The notes under the pieces: generated by a model
The model's database searches: none
What the model was told of the DNA's origin: nothing
Seen by the model: only the letters and a program-made list of their open reading frames with translations
Shown here: positions 19,025 to 27,372 of the stretch, piece by piece
Layout: every line of letters begins with the position of its first letter
Numbering within the stretch: position 1 is the stretch's first letter
Program-made: the position numbers and the translations under genes
Source: a virus
Virus record (IMG/VR): IMGVR_UViG_3300042314_001708
Coordinates: 1-44,127 of that record
Strand: one strand, 5' to 3'
Length of the DNA: 44,127 nucleotides

Positions 19025-19043
19025 TAAAGTCCTCTGTTATTTG

Positions 19044-19050
19044 ATAAATA
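19044..19050 (-). promoter_or_regulatory. TATTTAT motif between nrdA terminator and gp25
   Basis: The coding strand reads CTATTTATCAAATAACAG, 31 nt before the gp25 ATG and directly after the nrdA terminator's T-tract. This is the expected place for a promoter starting a new operon. Confidence 0.5.
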
Positions 19051-19054
19051 GTTA

Positions 19055-19083
19055 AAATAAAAAATCCCGACCTAGCTCGGGAT
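19055..19083 (-). terminator. Rho-independent terminator after nrdA
   Basis: On the minus strand a perfect 7-bp stem ATCCCGA/TCGGGAT (plus-strand arms 19064-19070 and 19077-19083, 6-nt loop) is followed by a T-rich run. It lies 15 nt after the nrdA stop codon and separates the DNA-metabolism genes from the gp25 operon. Confidence 0.85.
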
Positions 19084-19098
19084 AACACATCGGATTTG

Positions 19099-21531
19099 TT
19101 AAGAAGAACATCCAAAACAATCAAATTGACTATTGTCAGGTTTTGGAGGTAAGTTCATTGAACTGTAATCAACCTTTGGAGGTTCAGGAGTTGGATTTGG
19201 TTTGTTAACCTTTGAAATGTCAACCGCCAAGTGTTTTGCTCCAGTTGAGATTGCCTTTGTTCTAACATAGTAACAAAGTGTTTTCAATCCTTTTTCCCAT
19301 CCATAAAAATGTGATGAAGAAATCTTAGACAACGTTGGGTTACCCATATAAATGTTCATTGATTGTGATTGGTCAATGAATGGTGCTCTATCCGCAGCCA
19401 TTTCAATCAATGCCTTTTGTGAAATTTCCCAAATTGTTTTATACTTCTGAATTAAATGTTCAATTCTTTTAACTTTAAAGTTATATCTCTTATCTTCAGT
19501 ATCCAAGTAATTAAGGAAATTAATATTCTGAATTGAACCTTCGTTCATGATAATTTCATTCTTCAAATCTTCAGACCAAATTCCAATCTTCTCAAAATCA
19601 TTAATCAAATACTTGTTAACAATCATAATCTCACCACCAACAACACGTCGGTTAAAGATTGCTGAGTGAGCGGGTTCTGTCATTTCATATGAACCTGTAA
19701 TCTTTGCTGATGACGCGACAGGCATTTGAGCCGTAAATAAAGAGTTACAAACACCATATTTACTAACATTCTCTTTCAAGATTTGCCAAGGCCATCTTCC
19801 TGATAACTCATCTTCTTTCAATCCCCACATATCAAATTGGAATACTCCTTGTGACATAGGTGACCCGTTAAAGTGAGCGTATGGTTCATATTTACCATCC
19901 ATACACAATCTATTACTTTCAGTAATTGCTGCGAAATAGATAGTTTCAAAAATTTCTTTATTTAACTTACGAGCCTCTTCTGATGTGAAAATATAATCCA
20001 TCAAATAGAATACATCTGCCAATCCTTGGGTACCGATAGCAATTGCTCTTTGTTCTAATCCACCTTTACGTCCTTTCTCAGTTGAGTAGTTATTGATATT
20101 AACAACTTTGTTTAATGCTCTAACGACTTTACGTGTTTCTCCATACAATCCATTAAAATCAAACTCCCCGTCCTTAACGTAGTTCTTTAATACCATAGAT
20201 GATAGAGTACAGATTGCGGTTGTCTTTTCATCAGTGTATTGGTAAATCTCATTACAAAGATTTGATTGTTTGATGACACCAATGTTTTGGTGATTTGTTT
20301 TCTTGTTAGCATTGTCTTTAGAACACAAATATGGAACACCTGTTTCAATCTGAGATTCAATAATCTTATTCCAAATTTCTTGAGCTTTAACCTTTTTACC
20401 AAGACCCATATTAACCGCTAACTGATAATTTTCTTCATATTCAGTACCATAAGATTCTTGTAATGGTTTGATTCCCGCCTTAACAATATCGTTAGGACAG
20501 AACAAATACCAATCGTCATTATCCTTAACTGCTTTCATGAAGTTATCAGGAATCCAAAGTGCGGTAAATAAATCACGAGCTCTCAATTCTTCAGCACCTG
20601 TGTTCTTTTTAATCTCCAATAAATCCATGATATCTTTATGCCAAGGTTCCAAATAGATGGCAGCTGAACCAGGTCTACGTCCTTGTTGGTTAAAGAAACG
20701 AAGTGACTCATTAACAATCTTTAAGTATTTCAAAAGTCCACCAGCATATCCACCTGAAGATGTAATACGACTTTCTTTACTACGAATATTTGACATTGAT
20801 AATCCAATACCCGCAGCATCAGATGAATATGTTGAGATGTCTCTCATAGTATTCAACAATCCTTCACGAGAATCTGAATCGTTGTAATGAAGAACACAAG
20901 ATGCAAGTTGTGGAACCTTTGTACCCGCATTAATCATAATTGGAGTCGCTGGTGATATTCTTTGACTTGATAACGCTTGGTAATACTCAACGGCCTCTTC
21001 AAATGTATTGGTCACCCAAAGAGCAACTCTCATATACATATGTTGTGGTCTTTCAACAACCTTACCACTTGGTAATTTCAACAAATACATTTCAGATAAA
21101 GACCTCCAAGCAAAATAGTCAAAGTTATAATCGTTATCGTGATTGATAATCTCATCAATCTTACTTGGTCCGTAAGACTCAACAATTTCCATTAACTCAT
21201 TACTCACAATACCGTCAACGTGTAATATACTCATCGTATTTGAGAAACTTGGGTCAGTTTCTTTATGGTAAGATGAAATAGCAACTGATGAAGCCAAACG
21301 AGAATAGTCATGATGACTTCCTGTAAAAGCCGCAGCAATTTCATAAATTAACTTATCCAAATCCTTTGTAGTGATAAGACCCTCAGTCGGAACTGAGGTT
21401 ATCACTTTAATAAAGATTTCATCAGAATTAACGTTCAATCCTTTTGAAGCTCGTTTAATTCTTTGATAAATTTTTTGTGGATTGAACGACGCATCGTCTC
21501 CACTACGTTTTTTAATTCTTAGTGACATCAT
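19099..21531 (-). CDS. nrdA: Class I ribonucleoside-diphosphate reductase, large subunit
   Basis: The 810-residue protein catalyses reduction of ribonucleotides to deoxyribonucleotides. An N-terminal ATP-cone (about residues 3-90, KKRSGDDASFNPQKIYQRIK) indicates allosteric dATP/ATP control. The catalytic core shows PIMINAGTKVPQLASCVL with the first redox cysteine, the NLCNEI motif near residue 427 with the radical cysteine and its Asn/Glu partners, and the second redox cysteine in AICTLSSM about 20 residues later. The C-terminus ends in CFGCSS, the Cys-x-x-Cys pair that passes electrons from thioredoxin or glutaredoxin. All key residues are present, so the enzyme should be active with the NrdB encoded just upstream. 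A terminator follows the gene. Confidence 0.96.
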   Translation of the reverse strand: MMSLRIKKRSGDDASFNPQKIYQRIKRASKGLNVNSDEIFIKVITSVPTEGLITTKDLDKLIYEIAAAFTGSHHDYSRLASSVAISSYHKETDPSFSNTMSILHVDGIVSNELMEIVESYGPSKIDEIINHDNDYNFDYFAWRSLSEMYLLKLPSGKVVERPQHMYMRVALWVTNTFEEAVEYYQALSSQRISPATPIMINAGTKVPQLASCVLHYNDSDSREGLLNTMRDISTYSSDAAGIGLSMSNIRSKESRITSSGGYAGGLLKYLKIVNESLRFFNQQGRRPGSAAIYLEPWHKDIMDLLEIKKNTGAEELRARDLFTALWIPDNFMKAVKDNDDWYLFCPNDIVKAGIKPLQESYGTEYEENYQLAVNMGLGKKVKAQEIWNKIIESQIETGVPYLCSKDNANKKTNHQNIGVIKQSNLCNEIYQYTDEKTTAICTLSSMVLKNYVKDGEFDFNGLYGETRKVVRALNKVVNINNYSTEKGRKGGLEQRAIAIGTQGLADVFYLMDYIFTSEEARKLNKEIFETIYFAAITESNRLCMDGKYEPYAHFNGSPMSQGVFQFDMWGLKEDELSGRWPWQILKENVSKYGVCNSLFTAQMPVASSAKITGSYEMTEPAHSAIFNRRVVGGEIMIVNKYLINDFEKIGIWSEDLKNEIIMNEGSIQNINFLNYLDTEDKRYNFKVKRIEHLIQKYKTIWEISQKALIEMAADRAPFIDQSQSMNIYMGNPTLSKISSSHFYGWEKGLKTLCYYVRTKAISTGAKHLAVDISKVNKPNPTPEPPKVDYSSMNLPPKPDNSQFDCFGCSS

Positions 21532-21550
21532 AGTTTAAAAAGATAGTAAA

Positions 21551-22498
21551 TTAAAAGTCATCAGTAAAGGAGAGAGTCTCATTTAACTTTGCTTTTTGAT
21601 ATTCAACAGTTCTAGACTCAAAGAAATTACCTTTTGTTTCAACGGCAATTTGTTCCATAAATTTAAATGGTTGTTCAACATTAAATTGTTTCTTACATCC
21701 AAATTTAACAAGTAGACCATCTACCACAAACTCCAAATATTGTTTCATTAAATTTTGGTTCATTCCAATAAGAGATACTGGTAATGATTCTGTGATAAAT
21801 TCTTTTTCAATTTCCAAAGCGGATAATAGAATTTCTTTAATTCTTTTCTCACTTGGTTTGTTTTCAATATGATTATTCAACAAATGAATTGCAAAATCAC
21901 AATGTAAATTTTCATCTTTAAAGATTAAAGAGTTAGCGTTACATAAACCTTGCATAATACCACGAGACTTTAACCAAAAGATTGAACAGAATGAACCTGA
22001 GAAGAAGATTCCTTCTACTGCAGCAAATGCTACCAATCTTTCTTGGAACGATGCGTTTTCAATCCAATCCAAAGCCCATTTAGCTTTCTTTTGAACTGCT
22101 GGAAGATTATCCAATGCTGTAAAACATTTATTTTTTTCCTCTTCATTTGAAACGTAAGTATCAATAAGAAGAGAATACATTAATGAATGGATATTTTCCA
22201 TTGCAAGTTGGATTCCGTAAAAGAATTTTGCTTCAGGGTACTGAACCTCACGATAGAAATTCTCAGCTAAATTTTCATTAACAATTCCATCTGAAGCCGC
22301 AAAAAACGACAAAATGTTCTTAATGAAGTATTGTTCGTTTTCTGATAAATTTTCCCAATCTCTAATATCACCACTTAAATCAATTTCTTCAGCGGTCCAA
22401 AATGCCGCTTGGTGCATTTTATAAAATTCCCAAATATCATTATATTGAATTGGGAAGATTACAAATCTATTCGGGTTTTCTACTAATATTTTTTCCAT
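21551..22498 (-). CDS. nrdB: Class I ribonucleoside-diphosphate reductase, small subunit
   Basis: The 315-residue protein is the ferritin-like subunit that generates the radical used by NrdA. Metal ligands are visible: D70 (FFAASDGI), E101 and H104 in ENIHSLMY, E162 (AAVEGIFF), and E196/H199 in [10 protein letters not shown]108 in ENIHSLMY occupies the radical tyrosine position, so this is a tyrosyl-radical type enzyme. Length is a little below E. coli NrdB (376 residues), as in other phage versions. nrdB precedes nrdA with a 19-nt gap; the pair forms the end of the DNA-metabolism operon. No Shine-Dalgarno sequence precedes the ATG. Confidence 0.96.
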   Translation of the reverse strand: MEKILVENPNRFVIFPIQYNDIWEFYKMHQAAFWTAEEIDLSGDIRDWENLSENEQYFIKNILSFFAASDGIVNENLAENFYREVQYPEAKFFYGIQLAMENIHSLMYSLLIDTYVSNEEEKNKCFTALDNLPAVQKKAKWALDWIENASFQERLVAFAAVEGIFFSGSFCSIFWLKSRGIMQGLCNANSLIFKDENLHCDFAIHLLNNHIENKPSEKRIKEILLSALEIEKEFITESLPVSLIGMNQNLMKQYLEFVVDGLLVKFGCKKQFNVEQPFKFMEQIAVETKGNFFESRTVEYQKAKLNETLSFTDDF

Positions 22499-22522
22499 GT
22501 GTATAACTTTGTGTTTTAATAA

Positions 22523-23896
22523 TTATGCTTGTTGTTGTTTTCTTTTCTCCATAACTTCTTTAATTCTGTCTTTTTTCTGTTGCTCTCTGTTTTCTTCTAA
22601 TCCTAAGAAAGTAACAGAACTTTCAGTGTCAATTTCCATCAACTCATTATTAAATTTACAATTTTCAAATACAATCCCGTCTTTACCAATACGTGACTTT
22701 GTAATTGCAATTGTTGCCAAATTTAATTCTTTTTGTTGTAAAGATTTTGCAATTGTGATAATAACGTGACCAACTTGAGCTTTCTTAATTGAACCTCCCA
22801 TTTGGTCAGTAGTAACAACCTCAGACGAGATTGAACTCCTATTACCTTGAGTTGCCGTCCAACCTGCGATGTGCAGTTCGTGACACATTGCTTCAAATGC
22901 TCTCATTACTGAACCCTCACTCTTCCATTCATCCTCTAATGCCTTTTCAGGGGTTACACAATCAATGTAATCCAAAATAACTACATCAATATTTGTTCCA
23001 TCAGCAATTAATTTTCTAATCTGACTTTTTATTTGGGACATTGTAAGTGTGTCCGAAGGTAACTTAGTTAGTAAAAGTTTATTTGGCATTGTTTCCTTAA
23101 TAACTCTTACTTTCTCCAAAACTTCTTCTTTGTGTTCACCTAATTTGTCAGGAGCAATACCTGTCCACATAGTGAAATGTTTTCTTTGGATAATCTTTGG
23201 ATTGTCCTCAAAAAATATTTGAAGAACATTGAACCCCATGTTAAAAGCGTGATTAGCAATTTTTGAAGTTACGGTAGTTTTACCAACACCTGTTGGTGCT
23301 AAAATTACTCCGATTTCCCCCTTTGCTAATCCACCTTTTAATAGATTATCAATTCCTGGTATACCCATAGGTATTGGATGTCTGTAATCGTCAGATAACA
23401 CGTCATCAAGGTTATCAAATACGTTTTCTGTTCCTCTGTCTACATTCCCTACCTGTAACGCATCTCTTACCATTGATTCAAGTTGGTCGTAAGACTCAAA
23501 CTCACCTGAATCAATGATTTTTTGAGCCTTACCCATTACCTTCTGTAATTCTTGTTGTTTACAGAATTTTAATGCCTTTTCTTGAACGAATGACTTACCT
23601 TCGTCAGGTGCGATTTTAATCTCACCTATCGTATCTAACACAATTTTTCTTGCTAATTCTTGCGAAATTTCACTTTTTGCGATTTGAGACAGAGTTTCAA
23701 AATTAGGGCTAGCTTCGTACTTAGAATAGTACTCCTTAATCATCTGTATGATGATTTTATAATATTTGTTTTCAAAATATCCAGCTTCAAGAACCCCCAC
23801 AATTGAATGTGAGAAGTCCTTGTCTGTTATAATTTGATTCAGTAACTGTAACTGAAATGTTTGTCCTAAATAATCAAAATTCTTGTCTGAACTCAT
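22523..23896 (-). CDS. gp41: Replicative DNA helicase, DnaB / T4 gp41 family
   Basis: This 457-residue protein unwinds DNA at the phage replication fork. The N-terminal helical domain (about 1-130, LGQTFQLQLLNQIITDKDFS) is typical of gp41/DnaB. The RecA-like motor domain has Walker A APTGVGKTT at 200-208, Walker B VVILDY at 305-310, and the motif TATQGNRSS near 360 followed by a DQMGGSIKKAQVGHVII stretch typical of DnaB motif H4. It ends with a Gln/Lys-rich tail. The gene stands upstream of nrdB with a 24-nt gap. A TATTTAT motif lies 20 nt before its start, the only DNA-metabolism gene here with one. A primase partner is not in the window. Confidence 0.92.
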   Translation of the reverse strand: MSSDKNFDYLGQTFQLQLLNQIITDKDFSHSIVGVLEAGYFENKYYKIIIQMIKEYYSKYEASPNFETLSQIAKSEISQELARKIVLDTIGEIKIAPDEGKSFVQEKALKFCKQQELQKVMGKAQKIIDSGEFESYDQLESMVRDALQVGNVDRGTENVFDNLDDVLSDDYRHPIPMGIPGIDNLLKGGLAKGEIGVILAPTGVGKTTVTSKIANHAFNMGFNVLQIFFEDNPKIIQRKHFTMWTGIAPDKLGEHKEEVLEKVRVIKETMPNKLLLTKLPSDTLTMSQIKSQIRKLIADGTNIDVVILDYIDCVTPEKALEDEWKSEGSVMRAFEAMCHELHIAGWTATQGNRSSISSEVVTTDQMGGSIKKAQVGHVIITIAKSLQQKELNLATIAITKSRIGKDGIVFENCKFNNELMEIDTESSVTFLGLEENREQQKKDRIKEVMEKRKQQQA

Positions 23897-23916
23897 AAGT
23901 GTCTGTTGGTTTTTTG

Positions 23917-23923
23917 ATAAATA
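23917..23923 (-). promoter_or_regulatory. TATTTAT motif upstream of helicase gene
   Basis: The coding strand reads AATATTTATCAAAAAACC, 20 nt before the helicase ATG and directly after the stop codon of the 150-residue gene. Confidence 0.35.
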
Positions 23924-24376
23924 TTAACGAGCCAAGCGAACACCCATGTAATCTAAAGTTAAATTTTTTGATGAAAAAATTTCTGTCAATTCTCTGAGTA
24001 AATCCTTCAATAGGAATCTAACATCAACAGTGTATCTAACTTTTGGTGGGTAAATCTTAGCATCAAATTGTCTGTGATGAATCATGTCTCCGTCAATTTT
24101 TACAAAGATATTAAAATTTTCGGGACCATCAGTAAAAGAAGTTTCCAATACTTGTGGGTCTTCAGATATTTGATATTCATTTTCAAGCAAATAATCCACA
24201 GACCTCATCTTCAAATACTTTTGAAGTCTTTCTGTAAAGTCATAAACTTGGTCATAAACATCCATTGAGTTTTTTGCCTTTGGGTTATACCCTCTGACAT
24301 TGTAAAAACGTTGAACAACGATGTTGTCATTTAGAGTTAACAAAAACTCCATTTTTGTCATTTCATTTTGATTCAT
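23924..24376 (-). CDS. Conserved-looking hypothetical protein in replication operon
   Basis: The protein has 150 residues and I do not recognise its family. It is a mixed alpha/beta soluble protein without cysteines, signal peptide or membrane segment. Notable features are the N-terminal MTKMEFLLTLNDNIVVQRFYNVRGYN, a central acidic stretch, and the basic C-terminus YMGVRLAR. It sits between the RNase H-like nuclease (3-nt gap) and the helicase, so a role in replication or repair is plausible by context only. An internal ATG six codons in is an alternative start. Confidence 0.7.
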   Translation of the reverse strand: MNQNEMTKMEFLLTLNDNIVVQRFYNVRGYNPKAKNSMDVYDQVYDFTERLQKYLKMRSVDYLLENEYQISEDPQVLETSFTDGPENFNIFVKIDGDMIHHRQFDAKIYPPKVRYTVDVRFLLKDLLRELTEIFSSKNLTLDYMGVRLAR

Positions 24377-24379
24377 TTT

Positions 24380-25384
24380 TTATCTTTTTTTTGGTTTGTT
24401 TTTTTCTTTTCTTGTTAGTTTCATAAATGGTTTAAGGAAATATGTCCAAGCGTCATCACCTTTAGGTAGATACTTGAAGAGTCCATCTTCAACCATATAT
24501 TTAATAATGTTTCTGTAACTTCTACCTTCTTGCTCTAATGTTTCGTTAACGATTTCAATAATTTCCTGTTTGTCCTCATCCGTGAGTAGAGGGTTAGATA
24601 AATCAACAATTTGTTCATTTACTATAAAAAATTCGTTTTCAAAGATACCTGATTTTGTTTTACCTGTTAGAAGATTTTTTAAAGTTTGATTATCTTTTTG
24701 TTCCTTTAATAAACCTTCAGCCTTTGTTAAAATATCGTTATAAGAAATTTCTTTTTCAAGTATCTCAGGAAAAAATTTAACTAATGTTTTTTCTCCGAGC
24801 AAATATATACCCTCTATGTTATCAGATTTATCACCTGTTAATATTTTTAAAGTTTTAACATTATAGTGTGGGAATTCAAAACTATCAAATTTAATCTTAT
24901 CCCCGTGTTTAAACGTGGATTTAAGTGATGGTGAGTATACTGACACCTTTTCAGAAATAAGTTGGGTTAAGTCCCTGTCTGAAGAAAAAATTAACTTGTT
25001 CTCATTTTCAGAAACTTGACAATAATAGGCAATCAAGTCATCAGCTTCTCTTCCACTAATCTCAAGTTGTCTGATATAAACTTCCTCAAGATATTGTTTG
25101 ATACGATTTTTTTGTTTTAGGTAGGACATAAAGACTGCGTCCTCCATCGTTAATTTACGATTTTGTTTATATTGGGGATAAAGAACCCCACGCAAACTCG
25201 TGGAGTCTTCACCGTCCCAAAATACCACTACCTTGTCAAAATTTTGTTCGTCAATGAACTTACGAAGAGTATTCATAAAATGATACAATGCTCCAATATG
25301 TTCACCATTATGAAAGTAATCTTTCACTCCGTGGAACCCAATCTTCATCAGATTATTTCCGTCAACAAGTAATGTTTTTTTCAC
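24380..25384 (-). CDS. rnh: 5'-3' exonuclease / flap endonuclease, T4 RNase H-like
   Basis: This 334-residue protein belongs to the FEN/5'-nuclease family that removes RNA primers and flaps from Okazaki fragments. Metal-binding acidic residues are visible: D8 in LLVDGNN, D57 in VVFWDGED, E113, D115 and D116 in READDL, D136 and D138 in SSDRDL, and D185/D188 in the helix-hairpin-helix region GDKSDNIEG. Length is close to T4 RNase H (305 residues). The start codon is GTG at 25384; the first in-frame ATG would remove D8, so GTG is supported. It lies 10 nt after uvsX. The C-terminal tail is very basic (LTRKEKNKPKKR), fitting DNA binding. Confidence 0.92.
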   Translation of the reverse strand: MKKTLLVDGNNLMKIGFHGVKDYFHNGEHIGALYHFMNTLRKFIDEQNFDKVVVFWDGEDSTSLRGVLYPQYKQNRKLTMEDAVFMSYLKQKNRIKQYLEEVYIRQLEISGREADDLIAYYCQVSENENKLIFSSDRDLTQLISEKVSVYSPSLKSTFKHGDKIKFDSFEFPHYNVKTLKILTGDKSDNIEGIYLLGEKTLVKFFPEILEKEISYNDILTKAEGLLKEQKDNQTLKNLLTGKTKSGIFENEFFIVNEQIVDLSNPLLTDEDKQEIIEIVNETLEQEGRSYRNIIKYMVEDGLFKYLPKGDDAWTYFLKPFMKLTRKEKNKPKKR

Positions 25385-25394
25385 TGAAAACTAA

Positions 25395-26387
25395 TTAAAA
25401 TTGTTCGTTTTCAAAAGTTTCTTCATTCTCGTCAAGGGTAATTTCCCCTGTACCTGAAAGGATTGCGTTCCAATATTGTGAATACTCTTTTTTGTATTTT
25501 TCAAGAGCGTCTTTATCGTCAGCAATATATCCTTGCGGTGTTGCAATAATCTTACCGTCTTTATATCCTAATCCATTAATATGGTTCTTTAGAACAGAGA
25601 TTTTAGTTCTAATAGCGTAAGATACTGTTCTACCATTTTTAGTTGCCGTAATGTGATTAATACCTGCATTTTTCTGATTACCAAATAGGAATACAAGAGC
25701 TGATGCTAACCAAAGTGCCTCACCACCCTTCGCTTTAATAGTTGGTTGTCCAAATGGATTATCAGGTAATTCAACCCAAGGTTGATTGACTACAACCATT
25801 GTATTTGTATACGGATAATCTTCCTTACGTGATTTAGTAATACGAGCTTGGATACCCATACCAATCTTATCTGCCAATACCGACGCATTATGTTGTTTAC
25901 CGCCTTTACCATCAAAGGTCATCTTACAAGGAATAGAACCTACTGAATCCCAAAGGAAACAAAGTGAATAAGGAATATTACCCTTTTCTTGTTCATCCAA
26001 TAATTCATTAATGTAGTCAGTTACTTGTTCAATATAGTCAAAGTTGTCGTTGAATATGAACTGTCCGTCCCATTCACCGTCGGTCATCTCCGCCACCAAA
26101 CCGAGTTCAACTGCGTGGTCCCAGCTCCATTTTTTCTCGGTGATAATGAAAACAGGCAAATGCCCCTTCTTCTGAGCAGACACAGCGGCTTTGACAAGAG
26201 CCGTCGTTTTGGAAGAATTTGAGTGCCCCAAGAACATATTGATGTTGCCCAAAGCAGGACCAGGTAAACCGCAACTACTATGGAAAGCTTCACCGACTTC
26301 ATAAAAGTCTGTTTCTTTATATTTGGTTTTTGTGGAGTATTTGTCCTTAATCGCATCTAATGAGAATTCTTTTTTCTTTATAGCCAT
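25395..26387 (-). CDS. uvsX: UvsX / RecA-like recombinase
   Basis: This 330-residue strand-exchange protein matches the T4 UvsX group of RecA-like ATPases. Walker A is GHSNSSKTT (54-62), with Ser in place of the second Gly, as in UvsX proteins. Walker B is FLWDSVGS (144-151), and MVVVNQPW marks the RecA motif leading into loop L2. A pairing-loop-like segment KAKGGEALWLASALVFLFG is clear. The acidic C-terminus (ITLDENEETFENEQF) resembles regulatory tails in RecA/UvsX. It functions with the gp32-like SSB encoded upstream in recombination-dependent replication. A terminator-like hairpin separates it from that gene. Confidence 0.92.
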   Translation of the reverse strand: MAIKKKEFSLDAIKDKYSTKTKYKETDFYEVGEAFHSSCGLPGPALGNINMFLGHSNSSKTTALVKAAVSAQKKGHLPVFIITEKKWSWDHAVELGLVAEMTDGEWDGQFIFNDNFDYIEQVTDYINELLDEQEKGNIPYSLCFLWDSVGSIPCKMTFDGKGGKQHNASVLADKIGMGIQARITKSRKEDYPYTNTMVVVNQPWVELPDNPFGQPTIKAKGGEALWLASALVFLFGNQKNAGINHITATKNGRTVSYAIRTKISVLKNHINGLGYKDGKIIATPQGYIADDKDALEKYKKEYSQYWNAILSGTGEITLDENEETFENEQF

Positions 26388-26423
26388 AAATGTCTATGTG
26401 TTTAAATTGTTAGTATGAAAATG

Positions 26424-26455
26424 AAAAAGGATGGACACCATGCAAGTGCCCATCC
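26424..26455 (-). terminator. Rho-independent terminator after the gp32-like gene
   Basis: On the minus strand a stem GGATGG/CCATCC, continued by CAC/GTG after one mismatch and closed by a 7-nt loop, is followed by TTTTT (plus-strand A-run 26424-26428). It lies just past the stop codon at 26463. It probably lets the SSB gene be expressed at a higher level than uvsX downstream. Confidence 0.8.
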
Positions 26456-26462
26456 GTATAAA

Positions 26463-27308
26463 TTAGAATGGTAAGTCACCATCAGGTTCTGACTCAGCTT
26501 GTGGGTCAGTGTATGATGTAGAACCACCACCAATTACCATTTCGTCTGATTCACTGTTACCATATACATAACCACCTTTGTCAGAATCCCATCTTGGAGT
26601 TTCTCCACGAGCAATTGCTTCAAGATATTCGGTTGGTTTTTTAGAGTAAACATCTCTCCAAGTCAACTCATCGTTAACCCAAGATTTACCTGTTGCCTCG
26701 TCAGTGTGGATTGGAGTAGCATCATCATACATAACTGTTTGGATGATTGTATATTCCTTACCTTTTGGAGTTTTAGCTTTAGCTAATTCAATGATAAGGT
26801 CACGTCCTTTTTCAGGGTCTGTAATATCTCCTTTTGCTTTCCAAATTGGAATGATTTTGTCAAGAACACCTTCGTTCTTATAGTTGTGTTTGAAACGCCA
26901 GAATTTTGGTCCGTCCGCTTCGTTATCACGGTCAATAACTTTAACAATGTAGAATTTACGAGCTTTGTACTGTTTAGCAAGTTCTTTGTCAGAATCTTTA
27001 CCTGTACTAATAAGAGCATCATGAACATCTGTTAAAGGTGTTGCCTCATTGTCGTTTTTACCTGGGTCATACAACTTGTTCCATTGTCCTCCGATTTGAA
27101 CTTCGTGAAACCACGCTTCAACAAATGGTGAACTACCGTCCTTAGTAGGAAGGATACGAACTCGTTTTTGAGCCGATGATTGATTTTGTGGAAGAATTGC
27201 TGCGAAATACTTTTTCATTCGCTCTTCCTGCGTCATTTTGTTTGACGCTCCGCCTGATTGTTTTGATTTTTCGTACTGTGCCAGAACTGAATCTAAGACT
27301 GATGACAT
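26463..27308 (-). CDS. gp32: Single-stranded DNA-binding protein, T4 gp32-like
   Basis: This 281-residue protein coats ssDNA during replication and recombination. It shows the gp32 layout: a basic N-terminal cooperativity segment (MTQEERMKKYFAAILPQ), a core with KRVRILPTKDGSSPFVEAWFHE and ARKFYIVKVIDRDNEADGPKFWRF, and an acidic tail. Two features differ from T4 gp32. There is no cysteine in the whole protein, so the zinc site (a Cys-x-x-Cys region after KLYDP) is gone. The last residues are DGDLPF, like the DDDIPF tip of bacterial SSB. It has its own host-type promoter and its own terminator, consistent with high monocistronic expression. Confidence 0.9.
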   Translation of the reverse strand: MSSVLDSVLAQYEKSKQSGGASNKMTQEERMKKYFAAILPQNQSSAQKRVRILPTKDGSSPFVEAWFHEVQIGGQWNKLYDPGKNDNEATPLTDVHDALISTGKDSDKELAKQYKARKFYIVKVIDRDNEADGPKFWRFKHNYKNEGVLDKIIPIWKAKGDITDPEKGRDLIIELAKAKTPKGKEYTIIQTVMYDDATPIHTDEATGKSWVNDELTWRDVYSKKPTEYLEAIARGETPRWDSDKGGYVYGNSESDEMVIGGGSTSYTDPQAESEPDGDLPF

Positions 27309-27341
27309 AAATTATAAGTTTTAAAAAGTTAATTATTAAAA

Positions 27342-27371
27342 CAAATATAATCCAAAATAGTCAAAAGTCAA
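27342..27371 (-). promoter_or_regulatory. Bacteroidetes-type promoter for the gp32-like gene
   Basis: The coding strand shows TTG (27371-27369), a 19-nt spacer, then TATATTTG (27349-27342), an exact match to the Bacteroidetes -33 TTG and -7 TAnnTTTG consensus. It begins 2 nt after the upstream stop codon and leaves a leader of about 25-30 nt before the ATG at 27308. Confidence 0.7.
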
Positions 27372-27372
27372 A

